Below, in pieces: positions 23,989 through 33,585 of a DNA stretch of 64,000 bases; the first letter of the stretch is position 1, and every line of letters starts with the position of its first letter. Position numbers and translations under genes: made by a program. Source of the stretch: Pedobacter africanus (GTDB lineage: Bacteria > Bacteroidota > Bacteroidia > Sphingobacteriales > Sphingobacteriaceae); NCBI RefSeq assembly GCF_900176535.1, contig NZ_FWXT01000003.1, positions 186,001-250,000 on the forward strand, written 5' to 3'. The notes beneath the pieces are model-generated. The model was not told the DNA's origin, searched no databases, and saw only the letters and a program-made list of their open reading frames with translations.

Positions 23989-24056
23989 GTTTTAAACAGC
24001 GTCTTATTATCCAGATAAAAATAATTACTTTCGTATCAGACTAAACAATCAATATC

Positions 24057-24443
24057 ATGAAATTTTCAGTAGATAAGCATGAAAAGTATGTTGTTTTAAA
24101 GCTCAATGAATCGAAGCTGACAAATGACAATACACCGAAGTTGAAATCTGAGTTCATTTTATTGAACACAGAGGGATACTGCAACATCGTGGTAGACCTT
24201 TCGGCTGTAAAACAATGTGATGACTCTCAGGACCTGAGCTCCCTGCTTTTTGGCGACAGGCTTTGCAAAAAAGCAAACGGATTGTTCATTGTGACGGGCG
24301 TTAATGAGGTTGTAGCCAAAATACTGGAGATGTCTAATCTAGATCAGTCACTTACTATAGTGGCCAAAGTTGATGAAGCTACTGACCTGATCTTTATGGA
24401 GGAAATAGAGAAAGAACTGTTGGGGGGAGTAGATAAAGGTTAA
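24057..24443 (+). CDS. STAS-domain protein (anti-sigma factor antagonist-like)
   Basis: This 128-residue protein is a single STAS domain beginning MKFSVDKHEKYVVLKLNE, with VVDLSAVKQCDDSQDLSSLL in the place of the phosphorylation loop and GLFIVTGVNEVVAKILEMS following. Asp and Ser residues are present in the loop, but the usual DSSG motif is not exact, so phospho-regulation is uncertain. It overlaps the rnz start by one base (TAATG), implying translational coupling. Similar STAS genes precede rnz in other Bacteroidota. Confidence 0.82.
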   Translation: MKFSVDKHEKYVVLKLNESKLTNDNTPKLKSEFILLNTEGYCNIVVDLSAVKQCDDSQDLSSLLFGDRLCKKANGLFIVTGVNEVVAKILEMSNLDQSLTIVAKVDEATDLIFMEEIEKELLGGVDKG

Positions 24444-25357
24444 TGAAGTTTGAGGTTACTATTTTAGGCAGCAGTTCTGCAACCCCTGTATACAATAGGA
24501 ATCCTACCGCTCAGCTTTTAAATTGCAATGAAAAATTCTACCTGATTGATTGTGGGGAGGGTACCCAGCAACAATTGATCAGGTTTGGGATTAAAGCAAA
24601 TAAAATAGATTTCGTATTTATTAGTCATTTGCATGGCGACCATTATTTCGGGTTGATTGGCTTATTGTCGAGCCTGCACCTGAACGGACGCATCAAGCCG
24701 ATGAAAATATTTGGCCCACCAGCTCTGGAAGAAATACTGGCCCTTCAGTTTCAGCATTCAGAAACCGTAATCCGGTACCCTATAGAGTTTGTAGCTACTC
24801 AAGCCGATAAGCCTGTGCAGATTTTCGAAAACGCAGATCTGACTGTGGAGACCATTATCTTAAACCACAGGATTCCCTGCACCGGATTTAAATTTGTACA
24901 AAAGAAGCGCCTGCGCAAATTGATCATTGAACGATTGGAAGCAGACCGGGTTCCGGTAGAATATTATCCATTGCTGAAGAGAGGGGCTGATCTAGACCTG
25001 CCAGATGGTAGTACCCTGCTTAACGCAGACTATACTACCGATTCTGAACGCCCGAGAACATATTGCTATTGTTCGGACACCTTGATGGACGAACGTTATT
25101 TTGAAAGTATAAAAGGTGCTGATCTACTGTATCATGAAGCCACCTTTTTACAGGACATGCTCGAACGGGCAAACCAAACCCATCATACCACTGCATTACA
25201 AGCAGGACAGGTGGCCATAGCTACCGGGGCAGTGAAACTGCTCATCGGTCATTTTTCATCCCGTTATAAGGCGCTGCCACCGCTTTTGGACGAAGCCCGG
25301 ACGGTATTTGAAAATACCGAGCTGGCCTTGGAAGGCAATACTTATTCTGTACCATAA
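24443..25357 (+). CDS. rnz: Ribonuclease Z
   Basis: This 304-residue metallo-beta-lactamase-fold enzyme matures the 3' ends of tRNA precursors. The metal-binding motif SHLHGDHYFGL (H62, H64, D66, H67) is intact, with LLYHEATF near 229 and IGHFSSRY near 268 providing further ligands, and GSSSATPVYNRNPTAQLL at the N-terminus is typical. Since the tRNA-Ser here lacks an encoded CCA, 3' processing by this enzyme plus CCA addition is consistent. Its stop codon lies inside a 42-bp palindromic terminator. Confidence 0.95.
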   Translation: MKFEVTILGSSSATPVYNRNPTAQLLNCNEKFYLIDCGEGTQQQLIRFGIKANKIDFVFISHLHGDHYFGLIGLLSSLHLNGRIKPMKIFGPPALEEILALQFQHSETVIRYPIEFVATQADKPVQIFENADLTVETIILNHRIPCTGFKFVQKKRLRKLIIERLEADRVPVEYYPLLKRGADLDLPDGSTLLNADYTTDSERPRTYCYCSDTLMDERYFESIKGADLLYHEATFLQDMLERANQTHHTTALQAGQVAIATGAVKLLIGHFSSRYKALPPLLDEARTVFENTELALEGNTYSVP

Positions 25358-25392
25358 AAAAGCCTCAGCAATTGCTGAGGCTTTTTTATGGT
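25351..25392. terminator. Perfect 42-bp palindromic bidirectional terminator
   Basis: Arms of 21 bases (core AAAAAAGCCTCAGCAA and its complement) are exactly complementary. The palindrome includes the rnz stop codon and ends nine bases before the stop of the convergent MCE gene, so it serves both transcripts. Confidence 0.92.
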
Positions 25393-25400
25393 CTTTTATA

Positions 25401-26354
25401 TTACTTGTCTTTTTTGTTCCCGCCGCCGAATATAGAAAAATGAACATAACGTTTAGGGTTTTGTTTAAGGTCAATCATCAGGTTGTCCAGACTTTTTGAA
25501 GCATTGTTCAGATTCTCATACATCCTGTTATCATTAACCAGCATTCCCAGAGAGCCTTGTCCGTTATTGATTTTAGTTACAACGGCCTGAAGATCGGCCA
25601 TGGCCTTGTTCGCATTGTCTACGGTCTGTTTAAAGTTGGCAGCAGCAACCTGGTCGGTAATGGTGTTTACATTATCCAGAATGCCATTGATCTTTTCATT
25701 GTTCTTTTTAAAATTATTCGAAATGGCCTCTACATTGGCCAGGATAGCCGAAATCCGCGATCCTTCAGAACCCACCAGGTTGTCCACTTTTTTAGAGGTT
25801 GCTTCTAATGAAGCAAGAGTAGAAGCAATACTGTTGAAACTTTTGTCAACATTCTTTTGAAAGTTAGGGTTCAGAATGGCGTTTACACTGGTCAGGATGG
25901 AATCCATTTTACCAATGATCAGCTCTGCTTTTTTCTGAACTGGCTGTACGGTTTCCAGCAGGCCTTTAGCTACATTCGCATTCAGCGTATCCCCATCATG
26001 CGCAAAATCCTGTCCGGTTCCCAGCTCCATCACAATCGCTTTGCTGCCAAGAAGGTCGGTTCCTTCCAGTCTTGCAATGCTGTTCTTAGGAATTTCGTAT
26101 TTGCCCTTGATTTTTAAGGTAGCCAGGATGCTTCCGTCCGATTGCAGCTGCAGCTGATCTACGCGTCCGATCTGAAAACCATTGATCAAAACAGGTTTGG
26201 ACACTCCCAGACCGTCTACGCGAGGGTACTTTGCGTACAATACAGTCTCATTGGAGAAAATGGCATTACCTTTTAAAAAATTATACCCGATAATTAATAA
26301 GGCGATGGAAAAGGCTGCCAGTATGCCTACTTTAGTTTCGTTTGCGATTTTCAT
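25401..26354 (-). CDS. MlaD/MCE-family lipid transport protein
   Basis: This 317-residue protein has an N-terminal membrane helix (about 9-29), an MCE domain (about 36-112, with VDGLGVSKPVLINGFQIGRVDQL) and a long helical region of repeated Asn/Ser-rich segments such as NVEAISNNFKKNNEKINGIL that probably forms an oligomeric tunnel or coiled coil. MCE proteins are periplasmic, substrate-binding parts of phospholipid transport systems. No ABC partner genes (mlaE, mlaF) lie next to it. It directly abuts the upstream amidase gene (zero gap), so the amidase-MCE pair is probably one operon. Confidence 0.88.
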   Translation of the reverse strand: MKIANETKVGILAAFSIALLIIGYNFLKGNAIFSNETVLYAKYPRVDGLGVSKPVLINGFQIGRVDQLQLQSDGSILATLKIKGKYEIPKNSIARLEGTDLLGSKAIVMELGTGQDFAHDGDTLNANVAKGLLETVQPVQKKAELIIGKMDSILTSVNAILNPNFQKNVDKSFNSIASTLASLEATSKKVDNLVGSEGSRISAILANVEAISNNFKKNNEKINGILDNVNTITDQVAAANFKQTVDNANKAMADLQAVVTKINNGQGSLGMLVNDNRMYENLNNASKSLDNLMIDLKQNPKRYVHFSIFGGGNKKDK

Positions 26355-27200
26355 TTAATTGACTTCAGTTTCTTTTTTATATGTTTTAACTGCTTTAAAG
26401 ATTGAATTTACAATTTCTTCCTGTCCATTCGCCGAATTCATATAATCTTCCTCGCTTGGATTGGAAATAAATCCGATCTCTGTTAATACAGCTGGCATTC
26501 CACACCTTTGTAAAATCAAAATGCCCTGCTCTTTTACACCTCTGTTAACCCTGTTGTTGTCGTAGGTATAGTTGTTCTGGATTAACCGGGCCAGCTTAAG
26601 GCTTTTATCTCTAAATGTATTTTTGAACAAAGATAGTATAATAAATGTTTCCGGATCGTTCGGGTCATAACCATCGTAATTTTGTTTATAGTTTTTTTCC
26701 AGCTTGATGTCGGCATTCTCCCTTATGGCTACATCCTGCTCGTCCAGGCGGTGCGATCCGGCAACAAAAGTTTCGGTACCGCTGGTGCTGGTGTTTTTTA
26801 CATAACCGTATTTGGCTATTCTTTTCCCATTTTTAGCTTTTGTGTAACCGGTGACCACCTTTCTGTCGGGCATGGAGTTGCAATGGATGGAAATAAAGAT
26901 GTCGGCCTTGTTATCGTTGGCCAGGGCAGCCCTTTTATGAAACTCTACGTCGATATCTGTTTTCCTGGTGTACAGAATTTTAACATCAGGCATTTCCTCT
27001 TCGAACTTTTTGCCCAGTTTTAAGGCCACCTTTAAGGCTACGTTCTTCTCCAGCGAATAGCTTCCTGCAGCTCCTGACTTTGGTCCTCCGTGACCGGCAT
27101 CAATAACAATGGTTTTAACTCTATATCCCTGTGAAAAAGTAGTTTGTGTACTTATAATTAATGGAACGGCAAGCAGGAATATACATTTTTTCAATCTCAT
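26355..27200 (-). CDS. N-acetylmuramoyl-L-alanine amidase (Amidase_3)
   Basis: This 281-residue secreted amidase has a signal peptide (about 1-23) and an Amidase_3 catalytic domain. Zinc-site landmarks are VIDAGHGGPKSG near 31-42, DIFISIHCNSM near 99-109 and the catalytic Glu in LTEIGFISNPSEEDYMN near 248. It is expected to split the amide bond between N-acetylmuramic acid and L-Ala in the periplasm. It is a paralogue of the next gene upstream, and both share the same C-terminal landmarks; the pair arose by tandem duplication. Confidence 0.92.
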   Translation of the reverse strand: MRLKKCIFLLAVPLIISTQTTFSQGYRVKTIVIDAGHGGPKSGAAGSYSLEKNVALKVALKLGKKFEEEMPDVKILYTRKTDIDVEFHKRAALANDNKADIFISIHCNSMPDRKVVTGYTKAKNGKRIAKYGYVKNTSTSGTETFVAGSHRLDEQDVAIRENADIKLEKNYKQNYDGYDPNDPETFIILSLFKNTFRDKSLKLARLIQNNYTYDNNRVNRGVKEQGILILQRCGMPAVLTEIGFISNPSEEDYMNSANGQEEIVNSIFKAVKTYKKETEVN

Positions 27201-27241
27201 CTCTCTTTATGCTGTGTTTAAAATAATTTCCAATACTGAGG

Positions 27242-28120
27242 TTATCCTTCAATTCCTTTCCGGTAATTCTGAATAGCCTTCAATAAGCATTCCGTAATTT
27301 CGTTTTGTCCGGCTTCAGAGTTCATATAATTCTCTTCATCAGGATTGCTGATGAAACCAATTTCTGTTAGAATGGCGGGCATGCCTGCGCGTGCCAGTAC
27401 AGCAAGGCTCTTTTCCTGTACGCCCCTGTCTATACGCCCAACACTTACATACTGATCCTGCACCAGTTTCGCTAGTTTTAAACTCTGCGTCCGGAAAGTG
27501 TTTTTCATCAGCGAAAGGATAATGTAATTTTCCGGGTTGTTAGGGTCAAAACCTTCATAGTTCTCTTTATAATTGTCTTCCAGAAATATGGCTGCGTTTT
27601 CCCTTTTGATCACTTCGTCCTGTTCATTCATCCGACCCATACCCGATACAAAGGTTTCCACTCCGCGTGTTGAAGTGCTTTTGCGGTAAACGGTTTCATA
27701 AATGGGTGTTTTTTTACCCTTTTTGCCTTTTTTGTATCCACTGATAACCGTTGATTTATGAACTGGCATATCGTTACAGTGAATAGATATAAAAAGATCA
27801 GCTTTGGCATTATTGGCAATGGCAATCCGCTCATAAAGCGGGATAAATACATCGGTTGTCCGGGTATAGATGACCTTAACATCTTTCATGTTGGCTTCTA
27901 TAGCCGCACCCAGGTGTAACGCTGTTTTCAGGGCCACATCTTTTTCGGTAGAATACAAACCCCGAGTAGAGCCGTCACGCCCTCCATGACCTGCATCTAT
28001 AACTATAGTTTTTATTTTGTATTCTTGTGTAAATGCTTGGTAATTAGACAGGATAATAAAAATAAAAGAAATAAATACGATCAAAATTGCATTTGGTCTA
28101 AGCAATGGTATATTTTTCAT
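27242..28120 (-). CDS. N-acetylmuramoyl-L-alanine amidase (Amidase_3), second copy
   Basis: The protein is about 292 residues with a signal peptide starting MKNIPLLRPNAILIVF and an Amidase_3 domain carrying VIDAGHGGRDGSTRG, DLFISIHCNDMP and LTEIGFISNPDEENYMN. It is clearly homologous along its length to the amidase just downstream. The ATG at 28120 gives a classical signal peptide and is preferred over in-frame starts at 28144 and 28168, which would add a charged stretch and run into the region divergent with lptD. The operon order is amidase, amidase, MCE protein. Confidence 0.9.
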   Translation of the reverse strand: MKNIPLLRPNAILIVFISFIFIILSNYQAFTQEYKIKTIVIDAGHGGRDGSTRGLYSTEKDVALKTALHLGAAIEANMKDVKVIYTRTTDVFIPLYERIAIANNAKADLFISIHCNDMPVHKSTVISGYKKGKKGKKTPIYETVYRKSTSTRGVETFVSGMGRMNEQDEVIKRENAAIFLEDNYKENYEGFDPNNPENYIILSLMKNTFRTQSLKLAKLVQDQYVSVGRIDRGVQEKSLAVLARAGMPAILTEIGFISNPDEENYMNSEAGQNEITECLLKAIQNYRKGIEG

Positions 28121-28176
28121 TAATTTTGAACGTTTTGGATTAAACATTAATGCAAAAATAACATTCACACACGAAT

Positions 28177-30873
28177 TTGAAACTTTTACGCTACATCATT
28201 TTTTTAAAAACGATTCTTTTATTAACATCTGTTAGTAACCATGCTTTTGCATTTTATTCTTTTTCAAGCTTTCAGGTTGTACAGCAAATAGATACCATAA
28301 AAAAGGATACTACAAAAAAAGAGACTGTCAGGAAGCCGGGGTTGCAAACCAACCCAAAAGATACTACTGCTTCCGAGAAAATCCAGTATACGGCCAAAGA
28401 TTCCATAGCATTTAGTAAAGACAGCAGTGTGGTCTATATGTACGGAAAAGCCAGGGTGATTTACCAGGGGCTGGAACTGGACGCCGAATTTATTAAATAT
28501 GACAACAAGACCAATTTAATTTACGCCCGTGGAACTACGGATGCAAAGGGGAAATATATTGGCAGGCCTATTTTTAAAATGGAAGGGCAGGGAACCTCGC
28601 TGGCCGACTCACTGGTATTCAATACCGTAACCAAGGCCGGAAATATCTGGGGTGTATACACCGAACAGGAAGGCGGTTTTTTTACCGGAGGTAAAGCCAA
28701 AAAGCAACCCGACGACGAGATTCATAGTAAAGGGCAAACTTACAGTACCTGTAATTTACCACATCCGCATTTCGGGATTCATTTTACCAAGGCCATTGTA
28801 ACGGAAAACCAGATCATTGCCGGGCCTCTCTACCTGAAAATAGAGGACATTCCCCTGCCTCTTGGATTGCCTTTTGCATTTTTCCCTAAACCCAATAAAA
28901 AAAGCTCGGGGATCATACTGCCCAGTCCGGGCGAGGATTACAGCCGGGGTTTCTTTTTAAGGGATGGAGGGTATTACCTTGGTTTGAGCGACTATTGGGA
29001 TGCCAAAATTACCGGAACAATCTACTCCTACGGCTCATTTGATACCAACATTGCATCCAACTATACCAAAAGGTATAAACACAATGGCAACATTAACTTC
29101 AGGTACGCCTATACCAAGAACGGTACGGAAGGAACGAAGGATTTCAGTAAAGGAAGGGATTTCCGCATCAACTGGAGCCACCAGCAAAATGCCAATGCCA
29201 AGCCGGGGACGACTTTTTCCGCGTCTGTTGATGCAGGAACGTCATTGTATGACCAGCGGACAGGGGCCGGTGGAACCTACGATCCGAACATGACTGCAAG
29301 AAATACTTTCGGATCCAGTATTTCCTACAGCAGAACATTTGGTAACGGGATCCAGATGACCAGTGCTTTGCGGCACAACCAGGAAACTCAGACGAGAAAT
29401 GTAAGTCTGACCCTGCCGGATGTTACCTTGTCTGTGCCTACATTTAATCCTTTCGATTCTAAAAAAAGGGTGGGTGAGCAGAAATGGTACCAGAAAATTA
29501 CGGTGGGTTACAACATGCAGGCCACCAACCAGATCAGCTCACCTGATTCCTTACTGTTCAGAAGAGAAACCCTTAAAAAGTTCAGAAACGGGGTACAGCA
29601 TACCATTCCCATCAATATGGCTTTCAATGTGCTGAAGTATTTTAACTTTAACGTAGGTACATCCTACACCGAAAAATGGCACTTCCAGTCTATCCGGAAA
29701 ACCTATGCCAAAGTACCAGGTAAATCGGATGCTGTTTTTATAGATACGATACCAGGTTTTAACCGTTCCGGCCAATACGGTATCAGCGGCGGGCTTTCCA
29801 CAAAAGTTTACTCAACTGCGCAGTTCAAAAACCTGGGCAACTTTAAAGCATTGCGTCATGTAATGACCCCAAGCGTAAGCTTTAATTATACGCCCGATTT
29901 TTCTGATGTCAGCAAGGGCAATTATAAATACGCTTATTACCAGAACGGAGAGCAGGTGTTTGAAAGGGATTATAAGGGGAATATCGTTCCGCTTAAATAT
30001 TCTATCCACGAATCTTCACAATACGGCGGTCCTGGTATCGGAAAATCTGCATCTATGAGCTTCTCCCTGGACAATATAGTGGAAGCAAAGGTTTTATCAG
30101 CTAAAGACACAACAGGTACCGGAGAGAAGAAAATTCCGATCATTCAGGGTTTGAGCATTAATGGTTCCTATAACTTCCTGGCAGAGAATTTCAAGTTATC
30201 TGACCTGAATTTCAGTGGACGTTCGCAATTTACAGATAAGCTGGGGATCAACTATTACGGTACTTTAAACCCATACCTGTATGAGGATTATACCAATGAG
30301 CTTACCGGTGCCAGGGAAAGAAGAAAGATAGACAGGTACACCTGGACCCAGGGTAAATTTCCGCGCTTAACGAATTTTGGCTTCTCATTCAACTACAGCC
30401 TGAACCCTGAGGCACTGAAACGCAAAAATGAAACCGAGGACAAGCTGAAAGAGCAGGCCAACAGGGGGGGGATGACTCCTGAACAGGCAGAGGCCCTGGC
30501 CCTGGTAAGCCGTGACCCGAATGCCTTCGTTGATTTTAATATTCCATGGAACTTCGCTTTTGCTTATACTTTTAACTACCGGACAGATGAAGTTAGCCGT
30601 AATGGGACGGTTACCAATACCCTTAACTTTAATGGCGATGCCAACATCACCCCAAAATGGAAAGTTACTTTCAGCTCGGGATGGGACTTTCAACGCAAAA
30701 CCATTTCCCAGACCAACTTTTCTATCTACCGTGACCTGCATTGCTGGGACATGAGTTTTACCTGGGTACCTTTTGGTTTCTATCAAAGTTATTCAGTGGA
30801 TATAAAAGTAAAGGCCTCTATCCTGCAGGACCTGAAACTGAGCAAGAGAAAAGGATTTTATACCAGATTCTAA
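28177..30873 (+). CDS. lptD: LPS assembly outer membrane protein LptD-like
   Basis: This 898-residue protein has a signal peptide (about 1-25), an OstA-like N-terminal beta-jellyroll (VVYMYGKARVIYQGLELDAEF, about 88-110) and a large C-terminal beta-barrel, with the conserved LPHPHFGIHFTKAIV and LGLPFAFFPK segments between. These match the LptD-like proteins of Bacteroidota, which insert lipopolysaccharide into the outer leaflet. The start codon is TTG; no in-frame ATG lies near the signal peptide. It is divergent from the amidases and followed by cinA after 12 bases. Confidence 0.88.
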   Translation: MKLLRYIIFLKTILLLTSVSNHAFAFYSFSSFQVVQQIDTIKKDTTKKETVRKPGLQTNPKDTTASEKIQYTAKDSIAFSKDSSVVYMYGKARVIYQGLELDAEFIKYDNKTNLIYARGTTDAKGKYIGRPIFKMEGQGTSLADSLVFNTVTKAGNIWGVYTEQEGGFFTGGKAKKQPDDEIHSKGQTYSTCNLPHPHFGIHFTKAIVTENQIIAGPLYLKIEDIPLPLGLPFAFFPKPNKKSSGIILPSPGEDYSRGFFLRDGGYYLGLSDYWDAKITGTIYSYGSFDTNIASNYTKRYKHNGNINFRYAYTKNGTEGTKDFSKGRDFRINWSHQQNANAKPGTTFSASVDAGTSLYDQRTGAGGTYDPNMTARNTFGSSISYSRTFGNGIQMTSALRHNQETQTRNVSLTLPDVTLSVPTFNPFDSKKRVGEQKWYQKITVGYNMQATNQISSPDSLLFRRETLKKFRNGVQHTIPINMAFNVLKYFNFNVGTSYTEKWHFQSIRKTYAKVPGKSDAVFIDTIPGFNRSGQYGISGGLSTKVYSTAQFKNLGNFKALRHVMTPSVSFNYTPDFSDVSKGNYKYAYYQNGEQVFERDYKGNIVPLKYSIHESSQYGGPGIGKSASMSFSLDNIVEAKVLSAKDTTGTGEKKIPIIQGLSINGSYNFLAENFKLSDLNFSGRSQFTDKLGINYYGTLNPYLYEDYTNELTGARERRKIDRYTWTQGKFPRLTNFGFSFNYSLNPEALKRKNETEDKLKEQANRGGMTPEQAEALALVSRDPNAFVDFNIPWNFAFAYTFNYRTDEVSRNGTVTNTLNFNGDANITPKWKVTFSSGWDFQRKTISQTNFSIYRDLHCWDMSFTWVPFGFYQSYSVDIKVKASILQDLKLSKRKGFYTRF

Positions 30874-30885
30874 AAACACATTATT

Positions 30886-32133
30886 ATGCTAGCTGAAATT
30901 ATAACCATTGGTGACGAAATACTGATTGGTCAGGTTGTGGATACCAATTCTGCCTGGATGGCTAAACAACTGAATCTGATTGGCATCAGGGTAAAACAGA
31001 TTACATCAGTGTCCGACGACGCAGATCACATTACAGAGGCCCTGAAACTGGCCGAAAAACGGGCGGATATCATTTTAATGACAGGCGGCTTAGGGCCTAC
31101 TAAAGATGACATCACCAAAATCACACTGGCCAGGTATTTTAATATGGAGCTCAGAAGGGACCAGGCTACATTGGATCACGTGACAGATATCTTCACACGT
31201 TTCAACAGGCCGATGATCGACATGAACCGTAAGCAGGCTGATGTGCCGGATGGCTGTACGGTAATCCAGAATAAAAATGGCACGGCACCTTGTATGTGGT
31301 TTGAAAATCAGGGCCGTATTATTGTGTCTTTGCCTGGTGTGCCATTTGAGATGATGTACCTGATGGAAGAAGAAATTCTGCCCCGTCTGCAGCAGGCCTT
31401 TAAAATGCCTGCTATTCTCCATAAAACCATATTGACTGCAGGCATAGGCGAATCTTTCCTTGCTGTTGAACTGGAAGAGATAGAAAACAGTTTGCCAGCA
31501 CATATTAAACTTGCCTATCTGCCCAAATTGGGCCAGATCAGGTTAAGGTTAAGTGGCAGCGGAGCAGATGAGGAACTGCTAAGCAAGGAAATTGAACATT
31601 ATGTGCAACTCATCATTAACAAGGCAGGGAAATATGTAGTGATTGATCAGGACATTGCGCTCGAAAAGGCATTGTTGACGATTATGCAAGAACGAAAGCT
31701 GACCTTATCTACTGCTGAAAGCTGTACAGGCGGACATATTGCGCAATTGATTACCCAGCATCCGGGCTGTTCGGCTGTATTCGCAGGTGGGGCCGTTACT
31801 TACTCCAATGCTTTGAAAATGTCTGTGCTTGGCGTAAAAGCTTCAACACTGGATGCCCATGGAGCAGTAAGTGAGCAGACCGTAAAAGAAATGGCTTTAG
31901 GCGCAATCCATCAATTTAAAACAGATTATGCTGTTGCAGTAAGCGGAGTTGCTGGCCCCGACGGCGGAACCGAGCAGAAACCGGTTGGAACAGTGTGGAT
32001 TGCAGTGGCAACTAAACAAAACGTAACTGCCAGGATGTTCAATTTTAGCGGGCGCAGGTTACAGAATATTGAGCGCTCCGCAGTGGCTGCGCTAACGATG
32101 GTTTTGAATGAGCTGAAACAAGATGTGGCTTAA
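30886..32133 (+). CDS. cinA: CinA-family protein (nicotinamide-nucleotide amidase)
   Basis: This 415-residue protein has an N-terminal MoCF-like domain (IITIGDEILIGQVVDTNSAW, about 4-170, with TGGLGPTKDDITK) and a C-terminal CinA deamidase domain (LSTAESCTGGHIAQLI, then AVSGVAGPDGGTEQKPVGTVW). The full-length two-domain form is linked to NMN deamidation and to competence/recombination in some bacteria. Length is normal. It lies 12 bases after lptD and probably shares its transcript; the next gene has its own -7 box. Confidence 0.94.
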   Translation: MLAEIITIGDEILIGQVVDTNSAWMAKQLNLIGIRVKQITSVSDDADHITEALKLAEKRADIILMTGGLGPTKDDITKITLARYFNMELRRDQATLDHVTDIFTRFNRPMIDMNRKQADVPDGCTVIQNKNGTAPCMWFENQGRIIVSLPGVPFEMMYLMEEEILPRLQQAFKMPAILHKTILTAGIGESFLAVELEEIENSLPAHIKLAYLPKLGQIRLRLSGSGADEELLSKEIEHYVQLIINKAGKYVVIDQDIALEKALLTIMQERKLTLSTAESCTGGHIAQLITQHPGCSAVFAGGAVTYSNALKMSVLGVKASTLDAHGAVSEQTVKEMALGAIHQFKTDYAVAVSGVAGPDGGTEQKPVGTVWIAVATKQNVTARMFNFSGRRLQNIERSAVAALTMVLNELKQDVA

Positions 32134-32148
32134 GTCTGCAAAATACTT

Positions 32149-32156
32149 TACTTTTG
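32149..32156 (+). promoter_or_regulatory. -7 box of the acyltransferase gene
   Basis: TACTTTTG matches TAnnTTTG, 27 bases upstream of the start at 32184. No good TTG at -33. Confidence 0.5.
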
Positions 32157-32183
32157 CACCTGATACCAATCATAAAATAAAAA

Positions 32184-33527
32184 ATGGCTCAATACGAATT
32201 ATTGTTACCTAAAATGGGGGAGAGCGTTGCGGAGGCAACCATTATTAAATGGGTTAAACAGCCCGGCGATCAGGTGAGCCTGGACGATACGATCCTGGAG
32301 ATCGCTACGGATAAGGTTGATTCTGAAGTACCATCACCGGTTTCAGGTAAATTGGTAAAGCAATTATTTAAAGAAGACGATATTGTACAGGTAGGTGCAA
32401 TAATTGCCCTCATAGAAACTGATGCAGCAGCTTCAGTTGATACGGAAATTAAAGTGGGAACGCCTGTGGTTTCAGCTGAGCCGGTTGCGGAAATCATTCT
32501 GGAAAATATTCCGGGAACTGAGCAGCTTCCTGCTGATTTTATATCAGACAGGTTCTATTCTCCGCTGGTAAAAAATATTGCTGCGCAAGAGAGGATTTCC
32601 GTTAACGAATTGGATAGCATTACAGGAACCGGTGCTGAAGGACGTTTAACAAAAGACGACCTGTTAAATTATGTGAAAAGTAAAAAAGGCGGTAGCCCTG
32701 TTGCCGCTGCCCCGGTAAATAAATCCCAGCCCGAGCCTGTGAAAGCTGCGGCCTCACCGGAAATACCTCAACAAAGTCCAAAAGCTACAGCCCAGCCTGC
32801 GGCACCCAGCATGGGCGGAGCAGAGGAGATTGTTGAAATGGACAGGATGCGCAAACTGATTGCCGAACATATGGTCATGAGTAAACAGACCTCACCACAT
32901 GTAACCTCTTTTGTTGAAGCCGATGTGACCAATATGGTAATGTGGCGTGAGAAGGTTAAAAGGAATTTTGAAAAACGTGAAAACGAAAAAATTACCTTTA
33001 CACCTATTTTCGTTGAAGCGGTAAGTAAAGCCATAAAAGATTTTCCGATGATCAACGTATCTGTAAATGGTACCCAGATCATCAAGAAGAAAGACATCAA
33101 TATAGGTATGGCAGCTGCTTTGCCAAGTGGTAACCTGATTGTTCCGGTCATCAAAAATGCAGATGAATTGAACCTGCTGGGGCTAACCAAAGCAGTTAAT
33201 GACCTGGCAGGACGTGCCCGTGCTTCAAAACTAAAACCAGACGAAACCCAGAATGGTACTTTTACTTTAACGAACGTAGGGTCTTTTGGTAATGTGATGG
33301 GCACGCCGATCATCAATCAGCCTCAGGTAGCTATCCTTGCAGTTGGCGCCATTAAAAAGAAACCTGCAGTTCTGGAAACGGAATTTGGCGATGTCATTGC
33401 CATCAGGCACATGATGTTCCTGTCGCTTTCCTACGATCACAGGGTTGTAGATGGGGCTTTAGGGGGCTCTTTTGTACGCAGGGTAGCAGATTACCTGGAG
33501 AACTGGGATGTGAACAGGGAACTATAA
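32184..33527 (+). CDS. Dihydrolipoamide acyltransferase E2, probably branched-chain 2-oxoacid
   Basis: This 447-residue protein has one lipoyl domain (1-76, lipoylated K44 in ATDKVDSE), an Ala/Pro-rich linker, a peripheral-subunit-binding domain (about 129-168, YSPLVKNIAAQERISVNELD) and a second linker before the catalytic domain (about 215-447) with the active-site SYDHRVVDGALGG motif. It is the transacylase core of a 2-oxoacid dehydrogenase complex. Similarity is to the branched-chain type (BkdB/BfmBB), which is common in Bacteroidota for branched fatty-acid primers; pyruvate or 2-oxoglutarate cannot be excluded. E1 and E3 genes are not adjacent. Confidence 0.88.
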   Translation: MAQYELLLPKMGESVAEATIIKWVKQPGDQVSLDDTILEIATDKVDSEVPSPVSGKLVKQLFKEDDIVQVGAIIALIETDAAASVDTEIKVGTPVVSAEPVAEIILENIPGTEQLPADFISDRFYSPLVKNIAAQERISVNELDSITGTGAEGRLTKDDLLNYVKSKKGGSPVAAAPVNKSQPEPVKAAASPEIPQQSPKATAQPAAPSMGGAEEIVEMDRMRKLIAEHMVMSKQTSPHVTSFVEADVTNMVMWREKVKRNFEKRENEKITFTPIFVEAVSKAIKDFPMINVSVNGTQIIKKKDINIGMAAALPSGNLIVPVIKNADELNLLGLTKAVNDLAGRARASKLKPDETQNGTFTLTNVGSFGNVMGTPIINQPQVAILAVGAIKKKPAVLETEFGDVIAIRHMMFLSLSYDHRVVDGALGGSFVRRVADYLENWDVNREL

Positions 33528-33543
33528 AAAACGCTATAGCATA

Positions 33544-33569
33544 AAAAAGGCCCCGATCGGGGCCTTTTT
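33544..33569. terminator. Bidirectional terminator between E2 and hom
   Basis: AAAAAGGCCCC-GATC-GGGGCCTTTTT is a perfect palindrome between convergent genes, 16 bases after one stop and before the other. Confidence 0.93.
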
Positions 33570-33585
33570 ATCTCAAAACAAAAAA

